Of a stretch of 64,000 nucleotides of DNA, positions 34,531 through 45,052 are shown one piece after another. The notes below the pieces were generated by a model. It was not told where the DNA came from, searched no databases, and saw nothing but the letters and a program-made list of their open reading frames with translations. The stretch spans positions 372,001 through 436,000 of the forward strand of contig NZ_JACWAB010000001.1 in assembly GCF_020483305.1 (NCBI RefSeq), in the 5' to 3' direction. A program made the translations under genes and the position numbers. Origin of the DNA: Arthrobacter sp. UM1. GTDB taxonomy: Bacteria > Actinomycetota > Actinomycetes > Actinomycetales > Micrococcaceae. The first letter of the stretch is position 1. Each line of letters begins with the position of its first letter.

Positions 34531-34570
34531 GTCAGGCGGGGCGGCCGTTCGGCCGCCGGCCTGCCGGACA

Positions 34571-36349
<1,779 letters not shown>

Positions 36350-36357
36350 CTACGTCG

Positions 36358-36377
36358 CCCCGGCCGGACCGCCGGGG
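36358..36377 (-). promoter_or_regulatory. Hairpin in the leuA 5' leader
   Basis: CCCCGGC (36358-36364) pairs with GCCGGGG (36371-36377) around a 6-base loop, 33 to 52 bases upstream of the leuA start. It may act on translation or attenuation, but the only leader peptide I could trace (GTG near 36399) has one leucine codon, so classical attenuation is not supported. Confidence 0.35.
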
Positions 36378-36431
36378 ATATGTGAAACGTAGCACCGCCC
36401 CTCGAGGACCGTCCGACACGTGGTCGCTCTG

Positions 36432-36448
36432 GTCTCAATATCTGAGAC
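36432..36448. promoter_or_regulatory. Palindromic operator candidate upstream of leuA
   Basis: GTCTCA-N5-TGAGAC (36432-36448) is a perfect 6-bp inverted repeat 107 to 123 bases before leuA, in the gap after the LCP gene stop. An IclR-type regulator such as LtbR controls leucine genes in corynebacteria; whether this motif is its site is not known to me. Confidence 0.5.
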
Positions 36449-36496
36449 ACTGCGCGCACCGTCGGCTGCCGCCGCCGACAACTCGACCGTGCGCGG

Positions 36497-38095
36497 CTAC
36501 TCGCTGGGGTTCCCCTGCTGGCACGTCACCTGGTCCGCGGTCTGCCCGCTCAGTCCGCCCGAGACGGACTGGCCCGAGGAGCCGACCGTGCCGCCCTGCT
36601 GGAAGTCCTGGCCGACGACGACCTCGAGCCCCTCGACGGCCCCCGTGCGGACCAGCTGGGCGTCCTGGACCTTGAGCTTCGCGGCCAGGGCCTTCGCCGC
36701 CTGCTCGTAGCCGTCCGAGTAGAGGATCTGCGTGGTCGGGACCGGAGAGGGCGCCTTGCCCGTGTCCAGGGCGAGAGGCCATCCCAGCCGCTTGAGCTGG
36801 GCCTCGACCGCGCGGGACCGGCCTGCCCGTCCGCTGGCGTCCGTCACCGCGAGGGGCACGAGCGAGGGGTCCACGGAGGCCGCGGGGTCCTCCTCCGCCG
36901 CCTGTGTCGGCGAGGGAGCCGGGGCCGGCGCAGCGGTCTGCTCGGACGCGGAGCGCCCGGGCGTTCCGCCCTGGGACGGCCGGCTCGGGGCCTTCGGCGA
37001 GGGCGCGGCCGGCTTCGCGGTGACGTCCCCGTCCCGGCGCAGGATGGAGAAGAGCCGCTGGGCCTTGGGCTGGTCCACCGCGAGCCGGTTGGGGTCCGGA
37101 GCGTACGTCGTCGTCGGGAGCGTCACGAAGGCGATGTTCCCGAGCTGGGCGTCGTTCATGTTCTTGGCCACGGAGATGAGGGTCGGGATGTCGGAGAGCC
37201 CCTCGTCCACGGTGAGGTTCTGCGTCATGACGTCCGCGATGCCGTAGAGCTTCGGGACGTCGCTGAGCGTTCCCTCCCCCTTCACCTTGCGCGTCAGAGA
37301 GGCCATGAAGGCCTGTTGGGCGCGGATGCGGCCGATGTCCCCGCCGTCCGCGAACCCGTGGCGTGTGCGCAGGAAAGAGAGGGCCTGGTCCCCCTTGACG
37401 GTCGAGATCCCGGCGGGGAGGTCGAGGCCCGACTGCGGGTCCTTGACCGCCGAGTTGAGACAGACGTCCACGCCGCCCACCGCGTTGGAGATCTCCTTGA
37501 CGGCGTTGAAGTCCGCCATCATGAAGTGGTCGATGTTGAGGCCGGTCAGCTCGTTCACCGCGGCGACCGTGCACCCCGGCCCGCCGTAGCTCAGGGCGTA
37601 GTTGAGCATGGCGAGGTCCTGGGCGGGATACGTCTTCTTCGTGGCCGGATCCGTGCACGCCGGGAGCGGCACGAGGGTGTCCCGGGGGAAGCTCACCACG
37701 GTGACGCGCTTCCGGTCCTGGGAGACGTGCAGGAGCATCATGACGTCAGAGTGGCCCTGGCCGGCCGTGAACTGGGCGCCGCCGTACTTGCCGTTCGCCC
37801 CCGATCGGGTGTCCGTCCCGAGGAGAAGGATGTCCAGAGGGCCGCCCTGCCCCACGGGCTGGGCGTTCTGTCCGAGCGTCAGAGGAGCCGTTCGGAAATT
37901 GGACCGGAGGCGCCCGACAAGCCCTGCGCCTGCGATGAGCGCCAGCACGAGAGCGCACGAGACGGCCCAGAGGCCCCGGCGCCGCAGGCGCGCCCGCGAA
38001 ACGGCGGACTGGCTGCGCTCCACCGCCTGCCGCCGGTAGCGGCGAGCGCGGCGTCCCAGTGCCTCGGGCGCCGCCGAGCGCTCCCGCGAGTCCAT
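36497..38095 (-). CDS. LCP-family (LytR-CpsA-Psr) cell-wall ligase with LytR_C domain
   Basis: LCP enzymes attach wall polymers such as teichoic acids or arabinogalactan to peptidoglycan. The 532 residues have an N-terminal cytosolic basic segment, a membrane anchor (about residues 43-63), the LCP domain (DILLLGTDTRSG to FLRTRHGFADGGDIGRIRAQQ) with the pyrophosphate-binding Arg residues, a long Pro/Ser/Ala-rich linker (about residues 358-420) and a C-terminal LytR_C domain (SRAVEAQLKRLGWPL, VVVGQDFQQGG). It starts two bases after the era stop, so it was probably added to the end of the hrcA-era operon. Confidence 0.9.
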   Translation of the reverse strand: MDSRERSAAPEALGRRARRYRRQAVERSQSAVSRARLRRRGLWAVSCALVLALIAGAGLVGRLRSNFRTAPLTLGQNAQPVGQGGPLDILLLGTDTRSGANGKYGGAQFTAGQGHSDVMMLLHVSQDRKRVTVVSFPRDTLVPLPACTDPATKKTYPAQDLAMLNYALSYGGPGCTVAAVNELTGLNIDHFMMADFNAVKEISNAVGGVDVCLNSAVKDPQSGLDLPAGISTVKGDQALSFLRTRHGFADGGDIGRIRAQQAFMASLTRKVKGEGTLSDVPKLYGIADVMTQNLTVDEGLSDIPTLISVAKNMNDAQLGNIAFVTLPTTTYAPDPNRLAVDQPKAQRLFSILRRDGDVTAKPAAPSPKAPSRPSQGGTPGRSASEQTAAPAPAPSPTQAAEEDPAASVDPSLVPLAVTDASGRAGRSRAVEAQLKRLGWPLALDTGKAPSPVPTTQILYSDGYEQAAKALAAKLKVQDAQLVRTGAVEGLEVVVGQDFQQGGTVGSSGQSVSGGLSGQTADQVTCQQGNPSE

Positions 38096-38097
38096 CG

Positions 38098-39075
38098 CTA
38101 GAAGCCGAGCCGGTTGAGCTGCTTCGGATCCCGCTGCCAGTCCTTGAGCACCTTGACGTGCAGGTCGAGGTGGACCTGCGTGCCGAGGCGCTTCTGGATG
38201 GCGGGACGGGCGGCCGCGCCGATCGACTTCAGCCGGGATCCGCCCTTGCCGATGACGATGGCCTTCTGGCTCGGACGCTCCACGTAGACGGTCACCCGGA
38301 CGTCCGTGAGCGGCTTCTCGGCCGGCCGGTCCTCCCGGGGCACGACCTCCTCCACGGCGACGGCGAGCGAGTGCGGCAGCTCGTCGCGGACGCCCTCGAG
38401 CGCCGCCTCGCGGACGAGCTCCGCGATGTAGGTGGTGTCCGACTCGTCCGTCACGGCGTCCGTGGGGTACAGCGGCGCGGACTCGGGCATGTGCTCTGCG
38501 AGGACGGAGGCGAGACGGCCGATCTGGTAGTCCGAGACGGCCGACACGGGGACGATGGCGTCCCAGCCGCGGCCGTCCGTGATCTCCCGGCCGAGGGCCT
38601 CGACCGCCACGAGCTGCTCGCCGAGGGCCTGGCGGGAGACGGTGTCCGCCTTGGTCACGACGGCGATGAGGGGCTTGCGCCCCATGTCCCGCACGTGCTG
38701 CGCGATGTAGCGGTCTCCCGGCCCGATGGCCTCGTTCGCGGGGAGGCAGAAGGCGATGGCGTCCACGTCCGCCAGGGTCTCCGAGACGAGCTCGTTGAGG
38801 CGCTTGCCGAGGAGGGTCCGGGGCCGGTGGAGGCCGGGGGTGTCCACGAGGACGATCTGGTGCCCCTCGCCGTGGACGATGCCGCGGATCGTGTGCCGCG
38901 TCGTCTGCGGCTTGTTCGAGGTGATCGCGATCTTGTCCCCCACGAGCGCGTTGGTCAGGGTGGACTTGCCGACGTTCGGGCGGCCGACGAACGAGAGGAA
39001 GCCTGCGCGGAAGCCCTCCTGCGCGGGGGCGAACTGGGGCGGGCCGCTCGGGGCGGCGCTGCGCTCGTCGATCAT
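38098..39075 (-). CDS. era: GTPase Era
   Basis: Era is a small GTPase that acts in 16S rRNA maturation and 30S assembly. The 325 residues have G1 GRPNVGKSTL (residues 31-40), switch I TTRHTIRGIV, G3 DTPGLHRP, G4 TKAD and the C-terminal KH domain with RPSQKAIVIGKGGSRLKSIGAAAR. The ATG overlaps the CBS-protein stop (ATGA). It belongs to the conserved ybeY-CBS-era run and shares its transcript. Confidence 0.96.
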   Translation of the reverse strand: MIDERSAAPSGPPQFAPAQEGFRAGFLSFVGRPNVGKSTLTNALVGDKIAITSNKPQTTRHTIRGIVHGEGHQIVLVDTPGLHRPRTLLGKRLNELVSETLADVDAIAFCLPANEAIGPGDRYIAQHVRDMGRKPLIAVVTKADTVSRQALGEQLVAVEALGREITDGRGWDAIVPVSAVSDYQIGRLASVLAEHMPESAPLYPTDAVTDESDTTYIAELVREAALEGVRDELPHSLAVAVEEVVPREDRPAEKPLTDVRVTVYVERPSQKAIVIGKGGSRLKSIGAAARPAIQKRLGTQVHLDLHVKVLKDWQRDPKQLNRLGF

Positions 39076-40379
39076 TCCTCGTCCTCCGTGTCAGGTTCGA
39101 GCTCAGGGGTGTGGTGCACGATGACGTGCGAGATCTGGTGCCGGCGGCCCTGCTGGCGGGATGCCCGGAGCGAGAGCGTCCCGATCTCCCCGGCGCTGCC
39201 CTCGATGGGCACGCGCCCGATGGCCTTGGCGAGGAGCCCGCCCACCGTCTCGACGTCGTCGTACTCCAGCTCGATGCCGAGGAGGTCCGCGAGGTCGTCC
39301 ACGTTCATGCGCGCGGCGACCTCCCAGCCGCCGTCGGCGAGGGGAGCAGGCTCCGAATCCTTCGCATCATACTCGTCCGCAATGTCTCCGACGATCTCCT
39401 CGAGCACATCCTCGAGGGTGACGAGGCCCGCGGTGCCTCCGTACTCGTCCACGACGATGGCCACGTGGATGGACTCGCGCTGGAGCTCGCGCATGAGGTC
39501 CGTGGCCCGCATCGAGTCGGGGACGTAGCGGACGTCTCGGCAGATCTCGCGAACCTGCTGCTCCTGAGCCTCCCACGGCTCGAGGTGGCCCCACGCGGGC
39601 GCCGTCGTGCTGAGCCGCGCCGCGACGTCCTTGAAGTAGAGCATTCCGACGATGTCGTCCGCGTCCTCGTTGATGACCGGCACGCGGGAGAATCCCGAGC
39701 GGAGGAAGAGGCGCATCGCCCTCTCGAGGGTCTCGTCCTTGTGGATCGTGATCATGTCCGTCCGCGGGACCATGAGGCTCGCCACGAGCGTGTCGTCGAG
39801 GTCGAAGACGGAGTGGATCAGCTCCGCCTCCTCGTCCTCGATGTAGTCCGCGCTGGAGGCCCGGTCCACGAACTCGCGGAACTCGTCCTCCGTGAAGAAC
39901 GCGTCGTCCATCGGGGCGCCCTTGCCCGCGAGCGACTGCCCGAGCCTCGCCAGCCAGCGCGGGATGGGCCCGAGGAGGACGCACAGCCAGCGGACCATCG
40001 GGGCGGTGGCGACGACGACGGCGCTCGAGTGCGCACGGCCGAACTGGCGCGGCGAGACGCCCACGATGACGAACGAGATGCCGGTGATGACCACCGTGGT
40101 GATGAGGCCCGCGAGCCACACGTTCTCGATGAGCTGCGCCGCCATGAGCGCGATGGCGATCGCGGCGGCCATCTCGAAGAAGATGCGCAGGAACCGGACC
40201 CCGTGGAGGTGGTCCCGCGGACGCGCCAGGATCTTCTGGATCGAGCGCCCGTTGCGCCCGCGCCCGAGACGCTCGGCGTCGGAGCGGGGCAGATAGCTGA
40301 GGGCCGACTCGCTGGAGAGCAGAACGGCCGCGAGGGTGATCGCGGCGACGAAGAGCAGGCCGAGGAGCAGGTAGGTCAC
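39072..40379 (-). CDS. DUF21/CBS-pair membrane protein with CorC domain (hemolysin-family)
   Basis: This is a CNNM/CorC-type protein of 435 residues, possibly linked to divalent-cation transport or magnesium homeostasis. Three or four membrane helices (DUF21, residues about 3-150) are followed by two CBS domains (DLDDTLVASLMVPRTDMI to VREICRDVRYVPDSM and LQRESIHVAIVVDEYGGTAGLVTLEDVLEEIVGDI) and a C-terminal CorC_HlyC domain. The start is GTG with GAAGGCGA upstream, and overlaps the ybeY stop. The N-terminal reading frame continues further upstream but has no homology. The old name hemolysin is misleading. Confidence 0.88.
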   Translation of the reverse strand: MTYLLLGLLFVAAITLAAVLLSSESALSYLPRSDAERLGRGRNGRSIQKILARPRDHLHGVRFLRIFFEMAAAIAIALMAAQLIENVWLAGLITTVVITGISFVIVGVSPRQFGRAHSSAVVVATAPMVRWLCVLLGPIPRWLARLGQSLAGKGAPMDDAFFTEDEFREFVDRASSADYIEDEEAELIHSVFDLDDTLVASLMVPRTDMITIHKDETLERAMRLFLRSGFSRVPVINEDADDIVGMLYFKDVAARLSTTAPAWGHLEPWEAQEQQVREICRDVRYVPDSMRATDLMRELQRESIHVAIVVDEYGGTAGLVTLEDVLEEIVGDIADEYDAKDSEPAPLADGGWEVAARMNVDDLADLLGIELEYDDVETVGGLLAKAIGRVPIEGSAGEIGTLSLRASRQQGRRHQISHVIVHHTPELEPDTEDEE

Positions 40380-40849
40380 GCCGTCGTCGCCTTCGGAGCG
40401 GGACGGCCCAGGAACGCGGTGAGCAGCCTGTCCTGGAGCGCGAACATCTCGGCCTTCGCCTCGTCCGAGTCGTGGTCGAAGCCCATGAGGTGGAGGAGGC
40501 TGTGGGTGAGCAGCAGGAGCATCTCGTCCTGCGCGCTGTGCCCCTGCGCCGCCGCCTGCTCGGCCGCGACGTGTGGACAGATCGCCACGTCCCCGAGGAC
40601 GCCGGCGCCGGTCCGCGAGCCCGGCTGCCCGGGACGGAGCTCGTCCATGGGGAAGCTCATGACGTCGGTGGGGCCTTCCAGGTCCATCCACTCGACGTGG
40701 AGCCGGGCCATCTCCTCGGGGTCGATGAGCGTGACGGCCACGTCCGTCTCCGGGTGCAGGTGCATGGCGTCGAGCACGAAGCGCGTGCACGCGACCATCT
40801 GCTCCGCGTCCGCCTCCGCCTCGGTCTCGTTGACGAACTCGATGCTCAT
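40376..40849 (-). CDS. ybeY: rRNA maturation endoribonuclease YbeY
   Basis: YbeY is a metal-dependent RNase that matures the 3' end of 16S rRNA and takes part in ribosome quality control. The 157 residues contain the zinc motif HSLLHLMGFDHD (three His), preceded by PTDVMSFPMDE and LGDVAICPHVA. The ATG overlaps phoH as ATGA and the stop overlaps the CBS gene. It is always found with phoH and era in actinobacteria, as here. Confidence 0.94.
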   Translation of the reverse strand: MSIEFVNETEAEADAEQMVACTRFVLDAMHLHPETDVAVTLIDPEEMARLHVEWMDLEGPTDVMSFPMDELRPGQPGSRTGAGVLGDVAICPHVAAEQAAAQGHSAQDEMLLLLTHSLLHLMGFDHDSDEAKAEMFALQDRLLTAFLGRPAPKATTA

Positions 40850-41862
40850 CGGCGGCCCCCGCTCCGGGCGGAGCGCTCGTCCCAGGCGCCGTAGGCGTTG
40901 ACGATGTCGCTGACCAGGCGGTGGCGCACCACGTCCTCGGCGCCGAGATGGACGAAGTCGATGTCCTCGACCCCGTCCAGGACCGCCTCGACGGTCCGCA
41001 GCCCGCCCTGGGCCCCGCCGGGCAGGTCCACCTGGGAGGCGTCCCCGGTGACGACCATCTTCGAGCCGAAGCCGAGCCGGGTCAGGAACATCTTCATCTG
41101 GTCTGCGGTGGTGTTCTGCGCCTCGTCGAGGATGATGAAGGCGTCGTTGAGCGTCCGTCCGCGCATGAACGCGAGCGGGGCCACTTCAATGGTCCCGGCC
41201 TCCATGAGGCGCGGGATGGACTCCGGGTCCACCATGTCGTGGAGCGCGTCGTAGAGCGGCCTCAGGTAGGGATCGATCTTCTCGTTGAGGGAGCCCGGGA
41301 GGTATCCGAGCCGCTCCCCCGCCTCGACGGCGGGCCTCGTCAGGATGATCCGGCTGACCTCCTTGCGCGTGAGCGCCTGGACGGCCTTGGCCATGGCGAG
41401 ATAGGTCTTGCCCGTGCCCGCGGGGCCGAGGCCGAAGACGATCGTGTGGTCGTCGATCGCCTCGACGTACCTCTGCTGGTTGAGCGTCTTGGGCCGGATG
41501 TTCTTGCCGCGCGTGGAGAGGATGCTCGTGGTGAGGACCTGCGAGGGCGCGGGAGCCGGATCGCCCGTCTCGGCGGGGCCTCGCCGAAGCATCGAGACGA
41601 CCTGCTCCACGACGTGCTCGCCGATGAGCGTCCCCCGCTGCGCGATGGTCCGCAGCTCGCCCAGGACCTCCAGAGCCTGCGAGGCGCCCTCCGGAGCATC
41701 CGAGACGATGCGGACGTGCTGGCCCCGCGGGACCAGGCGCGTCCCGGGCAGGAAGGATTCGAGCAGGGAGATGTTGGAGTCCCCTGCTCCGAGGACGCGG
41801 AGGGACTCCTCCACGGATCCGAACGAGAAGACGCTCTCAGTGGGCTCGCTGTGCACAGTCAT
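40846..41862 (-). CDS. phoH: PhoH-family P-loop ATPase
   Basis: PhoH-like proteins are cytosolic ATPases that often occur with ybeY; their biochemical role remains unclear, with RNA-related activity suggested. The 338 residues have an N-terminal KH-like region and then IVFGLGPAGTGKTYLAMAKA (Walker A), AVEAGERLGYLPG, AFIILDEAQNTT (Walker B) and MVVTGDASQVDLP. The ATG at 41862 begins MTVHSEPTESVF, as homologues do. The gap to rsmE upstream is 26 bases. Confidence 0.93.
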   Translation of the reverse strand: MTVHSEPTESVFSFGSVEESLRVLGAGDSNISLLESFLPGTRLVPRGQHVRIVSDAPEGASQALEVLGELRTIAQRGTLIGEHVVEQVVSMLRRGPAETGDPAPAPSQVLTTSILSTRGKNIRPKTLNQQRYVEAIDDHTIVFGLGPAGTGKTYLAMAKAVQALTRKEVSRIILTRPAVEAGERLGYLPGSLNEKIDPYLRPLYDALHDMVDPESIPRLMEAGTIEVAPLAFMRGRTLNDAFIILDEAQNTTADQMKMFLTRLGFGSKMVVTGDASQVDLPGGAQGGLRTVEAVLDGVEDIDFVHLGAEDVVRHRLVSDIVNAYGAWDERSARSGGRR

Positions 41863-41888
41863 CCCCACCAGTCTAGGACGAGGACGGG

Positions 41889-42662
41889 TCAGGAGGCGGT
41901 CACCGCCCAGACGGCCCGCGCCGTCGCCATGGCCGCCGGGCCCGCGGAGGAGGCGCGGAGGATGAGGCGGCCGAGCGAGGCGAGCCGCGCGCCCGCCTCC
42001 ACGAGCTGCCGCGTCTCCTTCTCCGAGATGCCGCCCTCGGGGCCGACGACGACGTACACGTCCTCCGCCTCCGTCCCGGCGAAGACCTGGGCGGCGGCGT
42101 CCTCGGCGTCCTCGTGGAGCACGACGACGAGCGCGCCCCGCTCCGTCCACTCGGCGACGCGGCGGGCGAGCGCAGGCGTGCCGACGAGCTCCTGCAGAAC
42201 CGGTGTCCAGGGGCTGCGCGACTGCTTGGCGGCCGCCTCGAGCACGCTGCGCCACTTGGAGGCCGACTTCTCCCGCTTGGCCGCGGGCCACCGGGCCACC
42301 GAGCGGTCCGCCTCCCACGGGGCCACGCTCGCGGCGCCCAGCTCGGTGGCCGTCTCGATCGCGGCGAGATCCCGGTCTCCCTTGGCGAGGGCCTGGACGA
42401 GGTGCAGACGCGGGGCCGGGCGCTCCTCGCGAGACAGTTCGAGGACCTCGGCGACGAGCACGGGCGACTTCCCCGTCTCGGAGGCCGGATCCACGAGGGC
42501 GCGGCCCACGAGTCCCGCGCCGTCCGCAAGCAGGAGCTCCTCGCCCGGCTGGAGGCGGTGCACGGAGAGTGCGTGCCGGGCCTCCTGGCCCTCGATGCGC
42601 ACGCGGACGCCGGCCTCCGCCCCCTCGAGGGCGGAGCCGGCGGCGAACTGGTGAAGGGTCAC
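41889..42662 (-). CDS. rsmE: 16S rRNA (uracil-1498-N3)-methyltransferase RsmE
   Basis: RsmE methylates U1498 of 16S rRNA. The 257 residues have the PUA-like N-terminal domain ([19 protein letters not shown]) and a SPOUT/trefoil-knot domain with [31 protein letters not shown] and [17 protein letters not shown], then [20 protein letters not shown]. The start is GTG, overlapping the dnaJ stop. Normal length. Confidence 0.94.
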   Translation of the reverse strand: MTLHQFAAGSALEGAEAGVRVRIEGQEARHALSVHRLQPGEELLLADGAGLVGRALVDPASETGKSPVLVAEVLELSREERPAPRLHLVQALAKGDRDLAAIETATELGAASVAPWEADRSVARWPAAKREKSASKWRSVLEAAAKQSRSPWTPVLQELVGTPALARRVAEWTERGALVVVLHEDAEDAAAQVFAGTEAEDVYVVVGPEGGISEKETRQLVEAGARLASLGRLILRASSAGPAAMATARAVWAVTAS

Positions 42663-43804
42663 TGTCCCGTTCCGGTGAAGCGGCCCCGGAGGCGGGAGAA
42701 GACTCCGCCGCCGTGGGAGGCGTGGACCTCCGGCTGCGGGTTCTCCTCGCCGCGGAGGCTCGCGAGCTGCTCGAGCAGCTCCCGCTCTGCGGGCTTGAGC
42801 TTCGTGGGGGTCTCGACGTCGATCATGACGCGCAGGTCACCCCGCTCGTCCGTGCCGACGCCGTGGCGCAGCTTCTTGGCGCCGAGGCCGCGCAGCGTGC
42901 GCACCGCGCCGTGCTGGGTGCCCTGCTCGACATCCACCGTCTGGGGGCCGTCGAACGTGTCGATGCTGAGCGAGGCTCCGAGGGCGGCGCTCGTCATCGG
43001 CACGCGGATGTGGGTGAGGAGGTCGTCGCCGTCGCGCTCGAAGCGGTCGTTCGGCTTCACCTTGACCTCGACGTAGAGGTCTCCCGCCCGGCCGCCGGCG
43101 ATGCCGGCCTCGCCCTCGCCGCGGAGCTGGATGCGGTTGCCCGAGCGGATGCCGCCCGGGACCTTGATCTTGATGGTCCGCCGCTCCTGGACGCGGCCCT
43201 GCCCCTGGCAGGTGACGCACGGGTGCTTGATGACCGTGCCGAAGCCCCGGCACGTGCCGCACGGCGCGATCGACTGCATGCGGCCCAGCGGGGTGACGAC
43301 CTCCTGCGGGATCTGTCCCGCGCCGCCGCAGACGTCGCAGCGCATCGGCTCGGTGCCCGGCTCGCAGCAGGAGCCCGCGCACTTCTCGCAGACCACGGCC
43401 GTGCGGACGTCGACGCTCTTCGTCACGCCGAAGACCGCCTCCTCGAGGCTGAGCTGGAGGCCGATGAGCGCGTCCTGGCCCGGCTGCGTCCGCGAGGCGG
43501 GCCCGCGCTGGGCGCCGCCGCCGAAGAACTGGCCGAAGATGTCCCCGAAGTCGAAGCCGCCGAAGCCGCCCCCGCCGAAGCCCTGGGCTCCGTTGCCGTT
43601 CTCATCGCCGAACTGGTCGTAGTTCTGACGGCGCTGGGGGTCGCTGAGGACCTCGTACGCGTGCGAGACCTTCTTGAACTGGTCCGCGGCGTCCGGGTCC
43701 GGGTTGATGTCCGGGTGGAACGTGCGCGCGAGCTTCTTGTAGGCGCGCTTGATCTCCTCGGCCGAGGCGTCCTTGGAGACGCCCAGGGTCTCGTAGTGGC
43801 TCAC
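42659..43804 (-). CDS. dnaJ: Molecular chaperone DnaJ
   Basis: DnaJ (HSP40) stimulates DnaK. The 381 residues have a J domain with HPD at about residue 32, a glycine/phenylalanine-rich linker ([19 protein letters not shown]), a zinc-finger region and a C-terminal substrate-binding domain. The zinc modules read [24 protein letters not shown] and CVTCQGQG; the first has Cys in place of the usual last Gly, with another Cys beside it. This is the DnaJ2 of actinobacteria located after hrcA. The GTG start has AAAGGA upstream. Confidence 0.95.
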   Translation of the reverse strand: MSHYETLGVSKDASAEEIKRAYKKLARTFHPDINPDPDAADQFKKVSHAYEVLSDPQRRQNYDQFGDENGNGAQGFGGGGFGGFDFGDIFGQFFGGGAQRGPASRTQPGQDALIGLQLSLEEAVFGVTKSVDVRTAVVCEKCAGSCCEPGTEPMRCDVCGGAGQIPQEVVTPLGRMQSIAPCGTCRGFGTVIKHPCVTCQGQGRVQERRTIKIKVPGGIRSGNRIQLRGEGEAGIAGGRAGDLYVEVKVKPNDRFERDGDDLLTHIRVPMTSAALGASLSIDTFDGPQTVDVEQGTQHGAVRTLRGLGAKKLRHGVGTDERGDLRVMIDVETPTKLKPAERELLEQLASLRGEENPQPEVHASHGGGVFSRLRGRFTGTGQ

Positions 43805-43819
43805 AGTGGTGTGGATCCT

Positions 43820-44890
43820 TTACTCGTTGGCGTGGAGGATGCGGGTGACGTAGCGGGCGACGGCGCGGACGGCCGACATCGAGCTCGCGTAGTCCATGCG
43901 GGTGGGGCCGATGACGCCGAGGGCGCCGTCCTGCGCAGAGGGCACGCCGTAGTGGCCCAGGACCACGGCGGTCTCCGCCAGGGCGCCGTCGTTCTCCCGG
44001 CCGATGCGGACCTCGAGGTCCGTGTCCTCGGCCGCGATCTCCGCGAGCAGCTTCATGAGGACGACCTGCTCCTCGAGCGCCTCGAGGACGGGGGTGATGG
44101 TCGAGGCGAAGTCGCTCGTGGAGCGGGCGAGGTGTGCCGTTCCGCTCATGACGATCTTGCTCGTGGAGAAGGAGTCGCAGAGGTCCGCGCATGCCGCGGC
44201 CATCTCGGCGAGCCGCTGCGATCCGGACTGGCCGGGAGCGCCGCGGAGCACGCCCTCCGGCTCTCCCCCGCGGGCCGCCCGGGCCGCGGCCTGGGCCGCC
44301 TCGCGGAACCGGGCCGCGGCCAGCGCGAGCGGGAGACCGGAGGAGAGAGCCCGCAGGAAGTCACGGGACGCCGTGATCTCCGCCTCCGTGTGGCCCGGCG
44401 TGTGGACGGTGCGCTGCGTGACCGCTCCCGCGGAGGTGATGAGGACGACGAGCGCCACCGTCTCCGAGAGGCCGACGATCTCCAGCGTCTTGACGCTCGC
44501 CGACGAGGAGACCGGGTACTGGATGAGGGCCGCCTGATGGGTGAGCTGGCTCAGGAGCCGGACGGAGCGGCCCATGACGTCGTCCAGGTCCTCAGCGCCC
44601 TCGAGCAGGGTGCGGATGGCCTTCCGCTCCGCCGCCGAGAGCGGCTTGATCTCCGAGAGGCGGTCCACGAACGTCCGGTAGCCGCGGTCCGTGGGGATGC
44701 GGCCGGCGCTCGTGTGCGGAGCGGTGATGAGCCCCTCCTCCTCCAGCGCGGCCATGTCATTGCGGATGGTGGCCGGGGAGACGTTGAGGCTGTGCCGCTC
44801 CACGAGGGCTTTGGAGCCGACGGGCTCGCTCGTGGACACGTAGTCCTCGACGATGGCCCGGAGCACGGCCAGGCGGCGCTCGCTCGTCAC
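43820..44890 (-). CDS. hrcA: Heat-inducible transcription repressor HrcA
   Basis: HrcA represses heat-shock genes by binding CIRCE and is released on stress. The 356 residues have the N-terminal winged helix (RRLAVLRAIVEDYVSTSEPVG, SPATIRNDMAALEEEGLI), and the GAF-like domain with FVDRLSEIKPL and LMKLLAEIAAEDTDLEVRIG. It is autoregulated: a CIRCE element lies 47 to 73 bases upstream. It heads the operon that runs to the LCP gene. The GTG start is close to a weak GGTGAGC. Confidence 0.95.
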   Translation of the reverse strand: MTSERRLAVLRAIVEDYVSTSEPVGSKALVERHSLNVSPATIRNDMAALEEEGLITAPHTSAGRIPTDRGYRTFVDRLSEIKPLSAAERKAIRTLLEGAEDLDDVMGRSVRLLSQLTHQAALIQYPVSSSASVKTLEIVGLSETVALVVLITSAGAVTQRTVHTPGHTEAEITASRDFLRALSSGLPLALAAARFREAAQAAARAARGGEPEGVLRGAPGQSGSQRLAEMAAACADLCDSFSTSKIVMSGTAHLARSTSDFASTITPVLEALEEQVVLMKLLAEIAAEDTDLEVRIGRENDGALAETAVVLGHYGVPSAQDGALGVIGPTRMDYASSMSAVRAVARYVTRILHANE

Positions 44891-44936
44891 GTCAGCTCAC
44901 CCACTTTCCAGCAACTCGATTCCGCGGTGCTCGACG

Positions 44937-44963
44937 CTAGCACTCGGAGCGCCTCAGTGCTAA
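44937..44963. promoter_or_regulatory. CIRCE operator of hrcA
   Basis: CTAGCACTC-N9-CAGTGCTAA (44937-44963) matches the CIRCE consensus TTAGCACTC-N9-GAGTGCTAA in 8 of 9 positions of each arm. On the minus strand it directly follows TATTAG/TAGACT hexamers, so HrcA binding there would block the hrcA promoter. Confidence 0.92.
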
Positions 44964-45017
44964 GTCTAATAGGGGTCGGACCGGCGCTCGCGGCCAGCGA
45001 ACAGTCCGGGAACGACT

Positions 45018-45043
45018 ACGACGCAGAACGACGACGCAGAACG
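45018..45043 (+). repeat. 13-bp tandem repeat before the DUF3097 gene
   Basis: ACGACGCAGAACG occurs twice in direct tandem, ending 9 bases before the GTG start. Confidence 0.7.
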
Positions 45044-45052
45044 GGGCCGTCC

